Part shown: positions 51,138 to 62,854 of the stretch, piece by piece | Position numbering within the stretch: the stretch's first letter is position 1 | How the letters are laid out: every line of letters starts with the position of its first letter | Origin: Globisporangium splendens | Taxonomy: Eukaryota; Oomycota; Peronosporomycetes; Pythiales; Pythiaceae | DNA length: 64,000 nt | Direction of reading: 5' to 3' | Assembly (NCBI GenBank): GCA_006386115.1 | Contig: VFIW01000095.1 | Location: 41,001 to 105,000, forward strand | Position numbers and translations under genes: made by a program | The notes under the pieces: model-generated | The model's input: the letters and a program-made list of their open reading frames with translations, nothing else | What the model was told of the DNA's origin: nothing | Databases searched by the model: none

Positions 51138-51336
51138 CGCTACGAGCGGAGTCGAATCTTCTGGCTGGATTTGTCCATCTGCCCCTGATGTTTGATCCGA
51201 GAACTCGGTCACTGGGAACATTCCCTGCGTCCGCTTCCGCAGCAACCGAGTCTAGAAAGGACTGCCAGGCTCTTTCAACATCCGTCGTATCGCCATCATC
51301 GTCGTCACCGAAGCTGCTGTCTCTGGAATCCGTGTT

Positions 51337-52695
51337 TCAGTTGTTCCTCGTCCGGTTCTTCCTGCCAAGCAGCTCAGAGGAGCTTGTTCTGGATTCTTTG
51401 CGTTTAACTGCAGTCACGGAGTTTCTCAGTCGCCCAAGCTGATTAGGTCCTCCACGCTTTGAGCCTAGCCGCTCGTCACCGAGTGGCGTTGCTCGCGAAG
51501 AAGACGAAGTCGACGGCGGTGTATTCACTGAAGATCGGTTTCTCTTCGACGAGACAATGGTTTTGCGCTTCCCGTCACTCGATTCAGGCGTAGTGCCCTT
51601 GGTCAAGAGTGTCAACCGTTCTCGCTCTTCGCGGGCGATGCGCTCTTCTTGTTCATGCTGAATGCGCGCTGCTTCCACAACTTTCATTATTCGCCTACCT
51701 CGGAACTCCCGGCGTATCTTTCTCCAAATGGTCTGGAGCTTCAAAGCGCATCGCGTCAGGAACAAATAGCGCTTCATGTCCAGATCCTCGACCGTTCGAA
51801 TCGCTTGGTCGACAGGAAGTAGCGCCATATGCTTGGAGAACTGTATCAGATCGCTGAATCCGATGCTGTGTGCGTACGTCCCGTTTCGTTTGACTTTGAC
51901 GAGATCAAAGATGTCGGTCGAAGGAAGCGTTGGGCGGCGCATGTTGGCCGTGCTCGCTAACTCCTTGATCAGCGCCTGTGTCGTTCTTCCAAAATACTGA
52001 AGTTCTTCGACACGGTTGCGGAACGCGGGCTGCGCTCTCGCCCACAAGACAACATTCCGATTGATGACATTGCCTGCTGCGCGCTGACGCATAGTCTCGT
52101 ATGCGTGCGAATGTTGCAGTTGCCGTTGCTCCTCTCGTGTCCCAATGGACTTCCTTTGCACACGATCGTTGCTACCGCCGCCCCCTTCTCCTTCTTCTTC
52201 ACTCGACTCGCTCGTGTCGAAAATGCCATCGCGCTCCCACCGTTCAAGCAACGCACGTGCGTCAACCGCCACCTCGGCCAAGCACACATGTCCATCCTGT
52301 AGAAACTGCAGCTTGGTCAGCATGCACACGATGGGATCCCGATTGTGGCTCTCGTTCGGCTCAAACTCGCGCAAAATCTTCTTAACGTCGCTTGCCCATG
52401 TCAGTAATTTCGTCTTCTCCATGGGACTCAGCGTGTCCTTGGCGCCGCTCCGCCCCATCGAGTAGATCTCGGCCAACTCGCGCACGCGGTCGATCATCGC
52501 GTCGATGGCGGCTCTGTTGTCTCTGCATGAGAGGAACTCGTGGTGCCGCGCTTGCGCCTGACGCTCTCGCAGTCGCGACGTCGGCTCCCGCACGCTGTAC
52601 TGCTCCAGAAACGACGCCCTCCGTCTGACGCTCATCTGGTTGCGACGTCGCGCGCGTTCCAGTTTGATGTACTCCTCCTGCAGACACGCAACCAA
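51337..52695 (-). CDS. IQ-motif-like helical protein, 452 aa, probably ends early
   Basis: The open frame starts at a TTG (52695); the first ATG is about 20 codons in, so the start is uncertain and an upstream exon is likely. It is helix-rich and charged, with LTRCALKLQTIWRKIRREFRGRR (about residue 330), which fits one IQ calmodulin-binding motif, followed by a long Glu/Arg helix. The frame ends in a TGA at 51337-51339, but the same frame continues as acidic, coding-like sequence (DSSFGDDDDGD...VERAWQSFLDSVAAEADAG) for about 40 codons. The TGA may therefore be a nonsense change, and this and the next gene (48845-51137) could be one. Function unknown. Confidence 0.5.
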   Translation of the reverse strand: MVACLQEEYIKLERARRRNQMSVRRRASFLEQYSVREPTSRLRERQAQARHHEFLSCRDNRAAIDAMIDRVRELAEIYSMGRSGAKDTLSPMEKTKLLTWASDVKKILREFEPNESHNRDPIVCMLTKLQFLQDGHVCLAEVAVDARALLERWERDGIFDTSESSEEEGEGGGGSNDRVQRKSIGTREEQRQLQHSHAYETMRQRAAGNVINRNVVLWARAQPAFRNRVEELQYFGRTTQALIKELASTANMRRPTLPSTDIFDLVKVKRNGTYAHSIGFSDLIQFSKHMALLPVDQAIRTVEDLDMKRYLFLTRCALKLQTIWRKIRREFRGRRIMKVVEAARIQHEQEERIAREERERLTLLTKGTTPESSDGKRKTIVSSKRNRSSVNTPPSTSSSSRATPLGDERLGSKRGGPNQLGRLRNSVTAVKRKESRTSSSELLGRKNRTRNN

Positions 52696-52739
52696 CCAAT
52701 CGAGGCTTACGTGAAGCAGAGATCGTAGGTGCAGAGTTT

Positions 52740-53127
52740 ATGCGATGCGCACCGTGGTCTCGGCGAACGTCGAAAGCGTGCTCGAGAGTCTCTTCGTCAT
52801 TTCAGCCGCTATGCTTACAACAGCAACGCGTGTCGGTTCAAATGAAGGAGCACGCAGTGCGCGAGGGTATCGCACCCCATCAACACCAGAAGACTGCGCT
52901 CAGCGCAATCGCGATTGGAATGCTGGGCTATCGTTGCTCTCACAGACACACGCGCGCCAGAAGCCGCTCGCTGCACATGCATACAGTGCCCTCACGCCAA
53001 TTGCTGCAGCCAGCGTGCTGCCGCGACTCTTCACGGACATTGCTCAAGTACCGATATTCCAACACACACAGATATCATCTTCACAGCATTGAACCACATT
53101 TTTTCTCCTCATTTTCAAACTTGCGCG
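52740..53127. other. Stretch before the Fanzor remnant
   Basis: No convincing gene. It may include the 5' flank of the minus-strand IQ gene and the left end of the Fanzor insertion. I found no terminal inverted repeat by eye. Confidence 0.4.
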
Positions 53128-54900
53128 ATGGAGGATGAAGTGGCTCCAGAAGCTGACGACAAGCATCTCAAGGATATGATTGTTCCTGAATATGACAACG
53201 AATCAGAAAATGTTATCCGAAACACCGATTTCAAGCGATCCTCGCGAATATTCACATCGCTCGAGTTTGCGAGGAAGGTTTTCCGAAACTGGATCATCCG
53301 TTCTTCTATAGATGTTTGTCAGCTGTGAGCGTGGCAGAACGATCAAAATCTACCACTACCAAGAATGAACAGTTCATGCAATCAGTTATGATGTACAAGT
53401 TATGGGGACCTCCCGGTTGCAAGCCACCGAGCAGTTCGTATCTATCATCTGGATGGCATCAACAAGCGAGTCAGCAAATGGCAACTAATGCAACGAACGC
53501 GGTCTCGCTCAACTTTTTCGGCAGTTCAAGAGATATCTCCAGCAACGATATGAGCTGGAGAGCAAACAGGCATACTTGGTGATGAAAGACATTCTCGCAA
53601 AAGGGTACGATGGGTCTGACACACTCATTCTCGAACATCGTGCCAAGTTTCCCAGAAATTCCAAGATTGAACGTGAACCTCATTTGTTCATACCGTTGCT
53701 ATACAAGTTCCTGAAACATTTGAATCTCGGCATCCAGTCATCGAGTGTACGAAGAAGGCGAAGCAGTTGCGTCTGTTCAGTTTGGTTCCACTCAAACGAG
53801 GGTTCGAGTGCAGTCATCTCAAGATATGCAACAATGGCCTGCATGGACTATTGAAACGGGGTGGATTACAAGTTCCTCCAAGTGATTCTCGATGGCGAGA
53901 AGAGGCCGATTCTTGGTGGAGAAAGTTATTTCGTATTGATCGATTTGGGACATCGAATCGCAAGTTTGCGGGGGAGATATTGGCGGATGGCAAAGCAGTC
54001 AGTGTTGTGATGAGGAAACCAAAGAAGACTGTTGCGTCTCGACGAATCGATTTGAGCGACTGCTCTCAAGTGTGGGGATTGGATCCTGGAAGGAAGGATA
54101 TGTTCGTGGCGAGTAACGAGAGCGGTCCAAAAGTTCCGTGCTCAACTCGAGAGTTCTATGAAGACGCCCGCTACACAGAGAGTTTGAAAAAAATCAAGCG
54201 TTGGCAAGACAGTCACCCTGATATTCTCGAAGCTATTCGGAACATGCCAACGAAGAAGACTGCAAGTGTGAAAAAATTGAAACAACACGTTGACTTTCTC
54301 CTTCCTCGCTTGGATCTTTTGCTTGATTTTCATATCCGCAAAGATCTCCATGGTCTAATATTCAAGCAGCACGTCTTCGCTCAGAAGAAACTCCAGCTTC
54401 TTTGCCGGAAGTTGACTGATGGAACAAGAGGAAGAACTCTGGTTGGGTTTGGTGACTGGAGCAACCGAGATCAAGTTGGTTTCATCAAGAAATCTCCCGC
54501 TGGTCCAGTGGAGCATTTTGAAAGCCAACTGGAACGTTATTGCTCTGCTATTGCCGTGGATGAATATCGCACAAGCAAACTTCATTCTGAATGTCATGGA
54601 GAGCTGAAGGATCAGTATCCCAAGAAGCCTTGCCGAGACAGAGAAGTTCGCGTCATGAAAGTTCCCAGCGTACTCCATTGCACACACAATGGCTGTCGTG
54701 ATGTGACTGTGAATCGTGATGCGAACGCGTCTCGCAACATTTTGCTGAAGTGTGAAATATCAGGCGTCAGTCTCCCAGTAGCATTTCGTCGCAGTCGCCA
54801 GTGTGCAGATGTACCAACAGGCGGCATCTACATAGCTCGTTTACTCGAGCATTACTTGCGAGTATGTGCAATCCAACGCGCTGCGGCGACATGTAAATAG
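53128..54900 (+). pseudogene. Decayed Fanzor (eukaryotic TnpB-like RNA-guided nuclease)
   Basis: The intact C-terminal frame (from about 53740 to the TAG at 54898) has the RuvC-like signatures of Fanzor/TnpB proteins. RuvC-I lies in VWGLDPGRKDMFVA. The Fanzor-type strand is AIAVDEYRTSKLHSECH. The zinc ribbon has Cys in SECH and CTHNGC, with His where the first Cys is expected. RuvC-III is VNRDANASRNIL. Upstream, RLFSLVPLKRGFECSHLKI is also typical of Fanzors. The N-terminal part needs at least three frame changes (near 53310, 53510 and 53740), starting from MEDEVAPEADDKHLKD at 53128. The total would be about 590 aa, within the family range. It reads as a fossil, or a gene in a poorly called region. 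Confidence 0.8.
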
Positions 54901-55043
54901 CTTCTCGGCGGCAGGTCCCCATCGCACGCTGCTTCCTCGTCACTCTGGCGCGCCATCCCCCCCACACTGCCTCGATGTGTGCAATTCTGCAATTGGCGCA
55001 TGTTCAACGCAGAGCATACCTTCTTTTGTAGCATCCCACTTGC

Positions 55044-56590
55044 ATGGCACCCTGTTTCGGTAAAAGATCCACATTGGTCTCGACCAGTGCCGCCTCCCTC
55101 CTCACAAAGAAAAGCGAAATGGACGCCACGGAGCAAGATGCGAGTGCGGCGCCGCGGGCGCTGACGGCCGCCGAGAAGCGCGCGGCGCGACGTGCGCGAG
55201 TGCTGCAGGGAGGAGAGAACCGTCTGAAGTTGGTCACGGGCCAGATCTCTACGCTGAAGGAGGGCAGCAGCGCCGAGTCGGCGTTCAACAAAGAGATGGA
55301 CGATGCGCTGAACGAGCTGCTCGGCGCCACGGACGACAGCAACACGAAGAGCACGAGTGCAAGCGTGAGAGAAGAGCAGAGTAAAACAGGAGCAGGAGGT
55401 GGAGCAACAGGAGGAGCGGCTGCCGATCCGCGCTTCGCATTGCGTCCAGATCCGGCGCAACGAAGACGAGATGCTGCGCTGCGACGACAGAAGAAAGAAG
55501 CAGTCGTGCAGGAACTGCTGGCGCCATTGACCGCCACGACGCAAAGCAGAGCAGAGGTTACGAATACAACAGTTTTGTCTCCAGCAGTTGCAGCAAAGGA
55601 GACGACGAACGTTGTGCCCAAGAGCACGACCGCGAAGGCTCCCGCAACTTTTAGCCGCCATGCATTTGCGTTGCGCCTGCATTCACTCGAAGAGAAAGCG
55701 ATCACGCTCGTCATTTTTGCCGCTGCAGTGTACTTGGGTAATGTCTTCTTCGTTTCTTGTGCTTTGACCAAGACGTGATGCTCACTCAGGCTTTAATTAT
55801 GCGTTTTGGCTTGCTGCAGCGATGACGATTGACTTGCAGAGCATTTCGACTGGTAAGTCTGAGTATGTTCTTGACGCAACTACGTGTACACCGATGTTTA
55901 CTTGCTCGTTTTTATCTCGTTATTGCGCAGATCTTGACGCGAAGGACCAGATTCTTCTCTCATACCAAGAACTCTTAGCCCAAGGTCTTCCGTTGGACTC
56001 TATTCGGCAACAAATGGAACGCGAACACGTACGTTATTGTCCTGTTGCCTGACTAAGTTCACCATGTTCATCGGGCACACACTCATTATCTGAATATTTT
56101 GCAGCTGGAAGGTCCTGTTGTGGAACGCATCGAGCGCCTGCTCTCGGCGCAATTCAGTGAAGCGCAGCCAAATGTGTCGTTCACGAACAAGTTCCTTCCA
56201 AACGTGTGGGATCTTCCCGAGTATTTCTCGTCGCTCGTGTGCCGTCCACCAGTCATTGTGTGCGTGCTGCTGGTGCGCTTGCTGCTCACGCTGGTTGCAA
56301 ACGGTGTGCACCTCGCCTTTCAGCTTCCCGACGTGAAGAATCCGCAGGAAGACGATCTGGGCTTCATCGTGAACCTCGCGCTCTCCAGCAAACCTGCGCT
56401 GAAAGGTATGAGTGATCCTATACCACGTATGCTGCTAACTCATGGGAAAGATTCTCATCGATCCTTTGTTGTTACTGGAATAGGGTACCTGATCAAGTTT
56501 CGGAAATCGTTCGACGACGTGTTCTTCTTCCTGTACGTGCTGTTGCTCGCCGTGGCGCTTCGTGCGATTTGGGCCGCCAGCTTTGCGTAG
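55044..56590 (+). CDS. GET2/CAML-like ER membrane receptor, five exons, 410 aa
   Basis: Exons 55044-55737, 55820-55852, 55931-56028, 56105-56405 and 56484-56590 join in phase through GT-AG introns into 410 aa; a start at 55119 (MDATEQDAS) would give 385. The N-terminal motif LTAAEKRAARRARVLQGGENRLKLVTG matches the basic RR-x-R helix plus R-x-N/I-x-I segment that binds the GET3 ATPase in yeast Get2 and human CAML. Three hydrophobic segments near the C end (AITLVIFAAAVYLG; PVIVCVLLVRLLLTLVANG; FFFLYVLLLAVALRAIW) match the three TM helices of Get2/CAML. Expected role: ER docking and insertion of tail-anchored proteins. Sequence similarity is confined to these features, so the call is moderate. 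Confidence 0.65.
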
Positions 56591-57485
56591 CCAGCATCAC
56601 ACGAGTGAATCCAGAAAGAGTTCCAAGCATCCATAGGCTGTCGTGCGACGAGTGTCTACTGTCACAAAACTGTTGATCGCCGTTTCCATAATAGCATTTA
56701 CACCGTTGTTAGTCTGATTGGATTGCTGCTGCCAGGGAAACGAGCCCTTTCTACCTACTCCTTCACATCCAGACGCGGCTTTCCGATGAAGCGCATATCA
56801 AGTCGTTGATGCTCACCATCGGTGAAGTTGGATACACTTGCACATGCACGTCTAAAGGGACCGTCGAGACGAGTGGCCCCACTTGCAATTGGCTGCACAC
56901 TCACCGCGAACAGCACGAGCAACTCACAAATCCCTGCACCAATTGCATGTCATCTCATACTCGCCGACAGCGTGTGCGTCATCTACATATCCAGCCATGA
57001 TCTCGATTCTATTGACACCGTTGACCCACTCGTCACTATCCAGCAGACCTCTCCCTGCACCTAACGAACATTGAAGACACTCGCAAATGAATCCACCTTA
57101 CATCCCGCGAGGTTTTTTGTTACCGCCCCTTCCCTCATCCAATCGCTGCCTGTATGCGCTCACTGCACCGCCGCTGCCCAACATCGGCCATGAGCCCATC
57201 CAATCACCCATGCTGATGAAAACCAGGGAGTGCCGCCTGTACACAACGCAAAGGCACTCGCTGGCTGTCGCCGAGTGACGTTGCGCTGGTCACTCGACTC
57301 GCGAACTGAGATCATAGCACAGTGAGACCGAGAGATCTGTCAGCGACGGTACTCGCTCGCGCTCGACGGCTGGCCATAAAACCTCAGAACCTCACTTGAA
57401 GCAGAGCCCCACAGGCAGGCGCTGAGCACAAGGCGATCATTCCCGAGTTCGCCTGCAACGTGCCGAGTCCTCCGCTTCTGTCGCC
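56591..57485. other. Intergenic, upstream of glycine dehydrogenase gene
   Basis: About 895 bp with no believable gene; small frames here lack motifs. The last part should be the promoter and 5' untranslated region of the gene at 57486. Confidence 0.4.
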
Positions 57486-57926
57486 ATGTTCCGCAGCCGC
57501 GCGCTCCTCAAGCGCTCGTCGGCGCCGCGCCGCGCGGCCTCGACGACCGCCACCACGACCGCGCGCGCGTTCTCGTCGTCCGACCGCTTCCAGCGCACCG
57601 ACACGTTCCTGCACCGCCACCTGGGCGTGAACGACCACGACCGCGCGCTCATGCTAGAGAAGGTCGGCTTCCCGACCGTCGAGGCGCTCATCAATGCGAC
57701 GGTGCCGAAGGAGATCCGTCTTGCACAGCCGCTGCAGCTCCCTGAGCCACTCACGGAGAGCGAAGCGCTCGCCAAGCTCAAAACCATCGCCGAGAAGAAC
57801 AAGACCCTCAAGTCGTTCATCGGCATGGGCTACTATGACACGCTCACGCCGTTCCCGATCCAGCGCAACATCCTGGAGAACCCGGGCTGGTACACGTCGT
57901 ACACGCCGTACCAGGCCGAGGTGTCC

Positions 57927-57959
<33 letters not shown>

Positions 57960-60506
57960 ACCATGGTCATGGACCTCACGGGCATGGATTTCTCCAACGC
58001 GTCGCTCCTGGATGAAGCCACGGCAGCAGCCGAAGCCATGTCGCTCTCTCACGGAAGCGCCAACGGCAAGCGTAGCTCGTACTTTGTCTCGGCCGACTGC
58101 CACCCGCAGACCATCGGTGTCATGAAGACCCGCGCAGACAACATCGGCATCAACCTCGTCGTTGGCAACCCACTGACGGACCTGAAGATCGGATCGGACG
58201 CCGCGAAGGAGTTCAGTGGTGTGCTCATCCAGTACCCAAACACGTTCGGTGACATCCACGACTACCGCGACTTCGTGTCGTCGGCCCACGAAAACGGGCT
58301 GCTCGTCTCGGTCGCCGCGGACTTGCTCTCGTTGACGCAATTGACTCCGCCAGCAGAGATCGGCGCCGACATCGCCATCGGTTCGGCGCAACGCTTTGGT
58401 GTGCCTATGATGTTCGGTGGTCCTCACGCCGCCTACATGGCCACGACCAAGAAGCACTACCGCAAGCTCCCTGGTCGTATCATTGGTGTCTCGAAGGACT
58501 CGCGAGGGGAGAAGGCGCTTCGTATGGCCATGCAAACCCGTGAGCAGCACATTCGTCGTGACAAGGCTACGAGCAACATCTGTACCGCGCAAGCGCTTCT
58601 TGCGAACATGGCGGCTGCATACGCTATCTACCACGGACCTGAAGGCATTGGTCGCATCGCCGAGCGCGCCAACTTCTACTCGGCGACCTTGGTCGCTGGT
58701 ATTGAGAAGTACACGAAGGCATCGGTACGCAACCAGCACTTTTTCGACACGCTCGACATTGACGTGTCCAAGACGGGTCTCTCTGCGCAAGAAGTGCTGG
58801 ACCGTGGCGTTGAGCTCGGCGTGAACTTGCGTTTGATTGACGCGACGCGCGTCGGTGTGGCCATGGGCGAGAGCGTGACTTTGGACGATGTGAAGCACAT
58901 TGTCCACGCGCTTGGCGGTGTTGCGCTCGCGAGCGCGGACGAGTTGAAGGAGCTGTCGGGTCGTGCCGAGGATATCCAAGCGAAGAGCATCCCAGCGTCA
59001 CTCAAGCGTCAAACGCCGTTCCTCGAGCACGGTATCTTCCGCAAGTACCGCTCGGAAACTGAACTGATGCGGTACCTCAAGCACCTGGAAGACAAAGATC
59101 TCGCGCTCAACCGCTCGATGATCTCACTCGGTTCGTGCACGATGAAGTTGAACTCGGTTTCGGAATTGGCGCCAGTGACCTGGACGGAATTCATGAACGT
59201 GCACCCGTTCGTGCCTGACAACCAGTCGGAGGGCTACCAAGAAATGATTGCGACGTTGAACGCGACGCTGGCGGAGATCACGGGCTTTAGCGCCGTGTCG
59301 ACGCAGCCAAACTCGGGTGCCCAGGGCGAGTACGCTGGTCTCTTGGTGATCCGCAACTACCAACGCGCGATCGGCCAGGGCCACCGCAATGTGTGCTTGA
59401 TCCCAGTGTCTGCCCACGGCACGAACCCTGCGAGTGCCGTCATGGCTGGCATGAAGGTCGTCGTTGTCAAGTCGGACGAAAACGGCAACATCGATCGTGC
59501 GGATCTGGAAGAAAAGACCAAGAAGCACGCGCACGAGTTGAGTGCGCTCATGATCACGTACCCGTCGACATTCGGTGTGTTCGAAGAAGGTGTGAAGGAC
59601 ATGTGCAAGCTGATTCACGACAACGGCGGTCAAGTGTACATGGATGGCGCCAATATGAACGCCCAGGTCGCGTTGTGTAACCCGGGCAACATTGGTGCCG
59701 ATGTGTGCCACTTGAACTTGCATAAGACGTTCTGCATCCCTCACGGCGGTGGTGGTCCAGGTGTTGGTTCCATTGGTGTCGCGAAGCACTTGGCGCCATA
59801 CTTGCCTGGTCACGCTGTCGCTCCAGTTGGCGGCGAAGGCATCGAAACGGTGAAGAAGACCGACTCGGCGGTCAGCGCGGCTCCGTTCGGAAGTGCCGGT
59901 ATCTTGCCGATCTCGTGGATGTACATCCACATGTTGGGCGAGGCGGGTCTGAAGCAAGCCACGTCGAACGCGATTTTGAACGCCAACTACATGGCCAAGA
60001 GCTTGGAAGACCACTACAACATTGTGTACCGCGGCAAGAACGGCACGTGTGCCCACGAATTCATCATCGACATTCGTCCGTTCAAGGATGCTGGCATCGT
60101 CGAAGAAGACGTTGCCAAGCGTCTGCAAGATTTCGGTTTCCATAGCCCAACGATGTCGTGGCCTGTGGGCGGTACGCTCATGATTGAGCCAACTGAAAGT
60201 GAAAGCAAGGCCGAAATGGATCGCTTCTGTGACGCCATGAAGATTATCCGCCAGGAAATCGAAGATGTGCGAACTGGTAAGATTGCTGTGGCGGACTCGC
60301 CATTGAAGCACGCGCCTCACACTGTGGACGTCGTGACTGCTGCGGACTGGGACCGCAAGTACTCGCGCCAACAAGCGGCGTTCCCTGCCGCGTGGCAACT
60401 GGACGGCAAGAACAAGATGTACTGGCCAAGTGTCGGACGTGTCGATAACGTCCACGGTGACCGTAACCTCGTCTGCAGCTGCCCACCGCTGTCCGATTAC
60501 GAATAA
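57486..60506 (+). CDS. GLDC: Glycine dehydrogenase (decarboxylating), glycine cleavage P-protein
   Basis: Single exon of 1,006 aa, the usual length for a homodimeric eukaryotic P-protein. The first ~30 residues are Arg/Ser/Ala-rich with no acidic residue (MFRSRALLKRSSAPRRAAS), a typical mitochondrial presequence. The two halves of the fold-type I PLP enzyme are complete. The PLP-lysine motif HLNLHKTFCIPHGGGGPG lies near residue 750, with GSCTMKLN and the FGSAGILPISWMYIHMLG region also present. The enzyme decarboxylates glycine and passes the aminomethyl group to the H-protein lipoamide in mitochondria. Reading from ATG to stop is uninterrupted, in contrast to several neighbours. Confidence 0.97.
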
Positions 60507-60673
60507 ATAGAAATCGGCATGCTTCATAATATGCATATCGACCGCTAAGGCTTTTCAATATGAACGGTGACGTTTGCTCCGTTGCACAAGCATTGCAAAA
60601 CGTCTCTGTCCAGCGTGGCATCTCTAAACGCACCGAAATAATGAAAACCCTCGCTTCAATCATTTCTCTTCAT

Positions 60674-62258
60674 TTACTTCAACGGAGCAAAGAGTAGCGT
60701 CGGGTTGGATTGGTACAAGATTTCTTGCACTGCCAAGTACTCAAAGCTCTGCGACTGGATGTTGGTCGTGATCCGCGAGATGCTCTTTGTGAACTGCGGG
60801 ACCTTGGTCGTATCCCGTTTCCTTCCGTCTTGGCGCACTTTGCCCTCCCAGCCGTTGACCCCACACAGTGTGAGCCACGTGGTCTCCTTCAAGATGAGCG
60901 GGTTGTACTTCTTCTTCGTGACTGGGTCGTCAAAGGAAGTGATGAACGCCGAGAGCTTTTCGTAATTCTTCTGCGGCTGCTCACACAAACAAGCACTCGC
61001 TGAGATACTTGAACGCCAGTAAGCAAATGCAGCCGAGTGATTACTTACGCGGAACCAGAACACCATTCCTGCTTCTTCTTTCAGTGTCAGCATCTCCAGG
61101 AAACCGTTCTCGAAGCACATGTACTTGTAGTCGAAGCTCTGCTTCTGGAGATAGCTGTGCGAGTTGTAAACCCTACGCAGACGAAAGTTAAATTCGGATT
61201 CATTGTGAAATGGGGATCTACCTGCTCACCATTTTCGCTCCGTGTCAAAAATGAAAAGTGCGGGCTCGAGCACATCTCTGGGAACAAGTTGATATGTCCG
61301 CTCCAGCTCAGTAATCGAGAGAAAAACTGTGCGATTTGGGCACGGCGGATGCGGCCACTTGAGCGTCGTCGGTTGCTGGAATCGGCTTGCACCATTGCTC
61401 GGCGCTAAGAGACCGCGTCTATTGGCTTCAAGTTGCATCTTGGACTGGAAACTCGCGAGTTCCTTAGTGATTGTTACGACCTGCATGACTTCCTCTTTTT
61501 GAGTAGCTTGCTGCAGTCTCTACATGCGACTTTCCTTCGTGGCAAGCTCTTGCAGTCGAAGCATCTACAAGGCGTGGGGGGAGGACGAGATCTATTGATA
61601 ACAAATGCAGCGACTCGCAACGATACTAGAGGCGCATGCAGCTTACCAGCTCCTCGGGCTGTAATTTAGCCTCGTAGGCATTTCTGGATTTCAACTTGGC
61701 GCGCAACTCGCTTGTGGACATCGCCCATGGGTCGCAGATCTTGCCGAAGGACGAAAAGCGCAGATAAATCGTGTCGTTGTTCATAATATCTAGCAATAAA
61801 TACAAGATAACCATTAGCTCTTTGCCGTCCTACCCGCGCAGCCAAGGCACCTACAGTCAATACTCATAGTACGCATCAAGAGTCCCGTCGAGACGCAGCA
61901 ATCGACCTTTGAACGTGAAAAACTGCTCTTCGGACGGAATCTGCACGAACGGATTCTTCGTGATCACCCACTGGTTCACCGAGAAGCTCTGCAGATCTAC
62001 CGATTTTGCCGTCGGCAGTACGTGCGTCGGGAACCTCATCGCTTTGAAGGTCGGTGACGCAGTATACTCGCCCACGTCCGCATTCGCAGAAGCCTCGAAG
62101 ATAGGGATCTGGCAGGTCGCGACAAACACCGTGATCTGTTCGTTCTTGACTCCCTCTTTGCGTGTCTTAGAGCCCGCATTCGGCGTACGCGGGGGTGCAC
62201 GCTGCGCAGAGGCAGAGGGTGTGCCGCTGCTGCCATTGCTCTGACGTTGTGGCTCCAT
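60674..62258 (-). CDS. Unrecognised multi-exon gene, about 430-440 aa, with one in-frame TAG
   Basis: From ATG 62258 (MEPQRQSNGSSG) exons run approximately 62258-61873, 61789-61647, 61564-61230, 61172-61049 and 60970-60674. The last three junctions (GTGAGC...GTAG, GTAAGT...CAG) keep phase. Exon 1 to 2 is off by one base. Exon 3 has TAG at 61520-61522 (KESRM-stop-RLQQATQKEE) in the middle of a coiled-coil-like segment. Other parts look folded (IYLRFSSFGKICDPW; LEPALFIFDTERKW; EEAGMVFWFR; TTWLTLCGVNGWEGKVRQ). I do not recognise the family. Either exon 3 begins after the TAG by another AG acceptor (CATGTAG is itself a possible acceptor) or the codon is a nonsense change. Confidence 0.6.
61520..61522 (-). 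other. In-frame TAG (or alternative acceptor) in the 61.5 kb gene
   Basis: The frame reads coherently on both sides of the TAG. The same bases, ATGTAG, could be the end of an intron. In that case the intron from 61646 would end at 61520, and exon 3 would begin with RLQQATQKEE. That would lose 15 coherent codons; phase is kept either way. Confidence 0.5.
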
Positions 62259-62854
62259 GGCACACGCTGTTTACCGCACTAATCAATAATGCTCGCACTG
62301 CGGTTACGAACTGAAACGACGCGACTATCAGGCACGCATTCCTTGCTGCACCACTACATCGACAGCACGCCGTCGTCTTAACGCGTACAAACCAGCAGTA
62401 GGTCTCTGCTGCGCCTGCGCGCACGGAGCCATGGTCATCCGCATCTTGGAACTTTCATCGCCATCCCCGCCCACACCGTTGCCACCATCTTGCTTCAACA
62501 TGCGTGACCATCACTCTGCTGAACGGGTTTGGGCTCAAAACCAATTGCTTCTCAAACGGGTTTCACTCAACAAACCCGAAACCCGACCCGAGTGTCGCTG
62601 GCTGCTTGCTGTCTCTACGTGGCGGCACCAACGCGAGAGTTCAGCCACGTGCGAGTCTATTCTCGTAATTTCCTCAAACCTGGCACTTTGGCCCGGTCTT
62701 TTCCTCCCCCTCAACTCCCTCTCTCTCGCTGTTGCCATATCCGCATTCGTGCGCGAAGGAAGGAAGCGGTCGGTGCATTCTTCACCAGGCGGCTCTCTGC
62801 GTATCCCCCCCACTCCCCACCCCACCCCATACCGAGGATTGAGAAGGAGGACAG
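62259..62854. other. Divergent intergenic region
   Basis: Between the minus-strand gene at 62258 and the plus-strand gene to the right. It contains pyrimidine-rich runs and a C/A-rich tract near 62800-62830 (CCCCCCACTCCCCACC). No gene is supported. Confidence 0.4.

Noticed and set aside
57654..60536. Minus-strand frames of 441 and 470 aa opposite the glycine dehydrogenase gene
   Set aside because: These are antisense shadows of a strongly biased coding frame. They have no motifs and no start context, and the plus-strand gene is complete.
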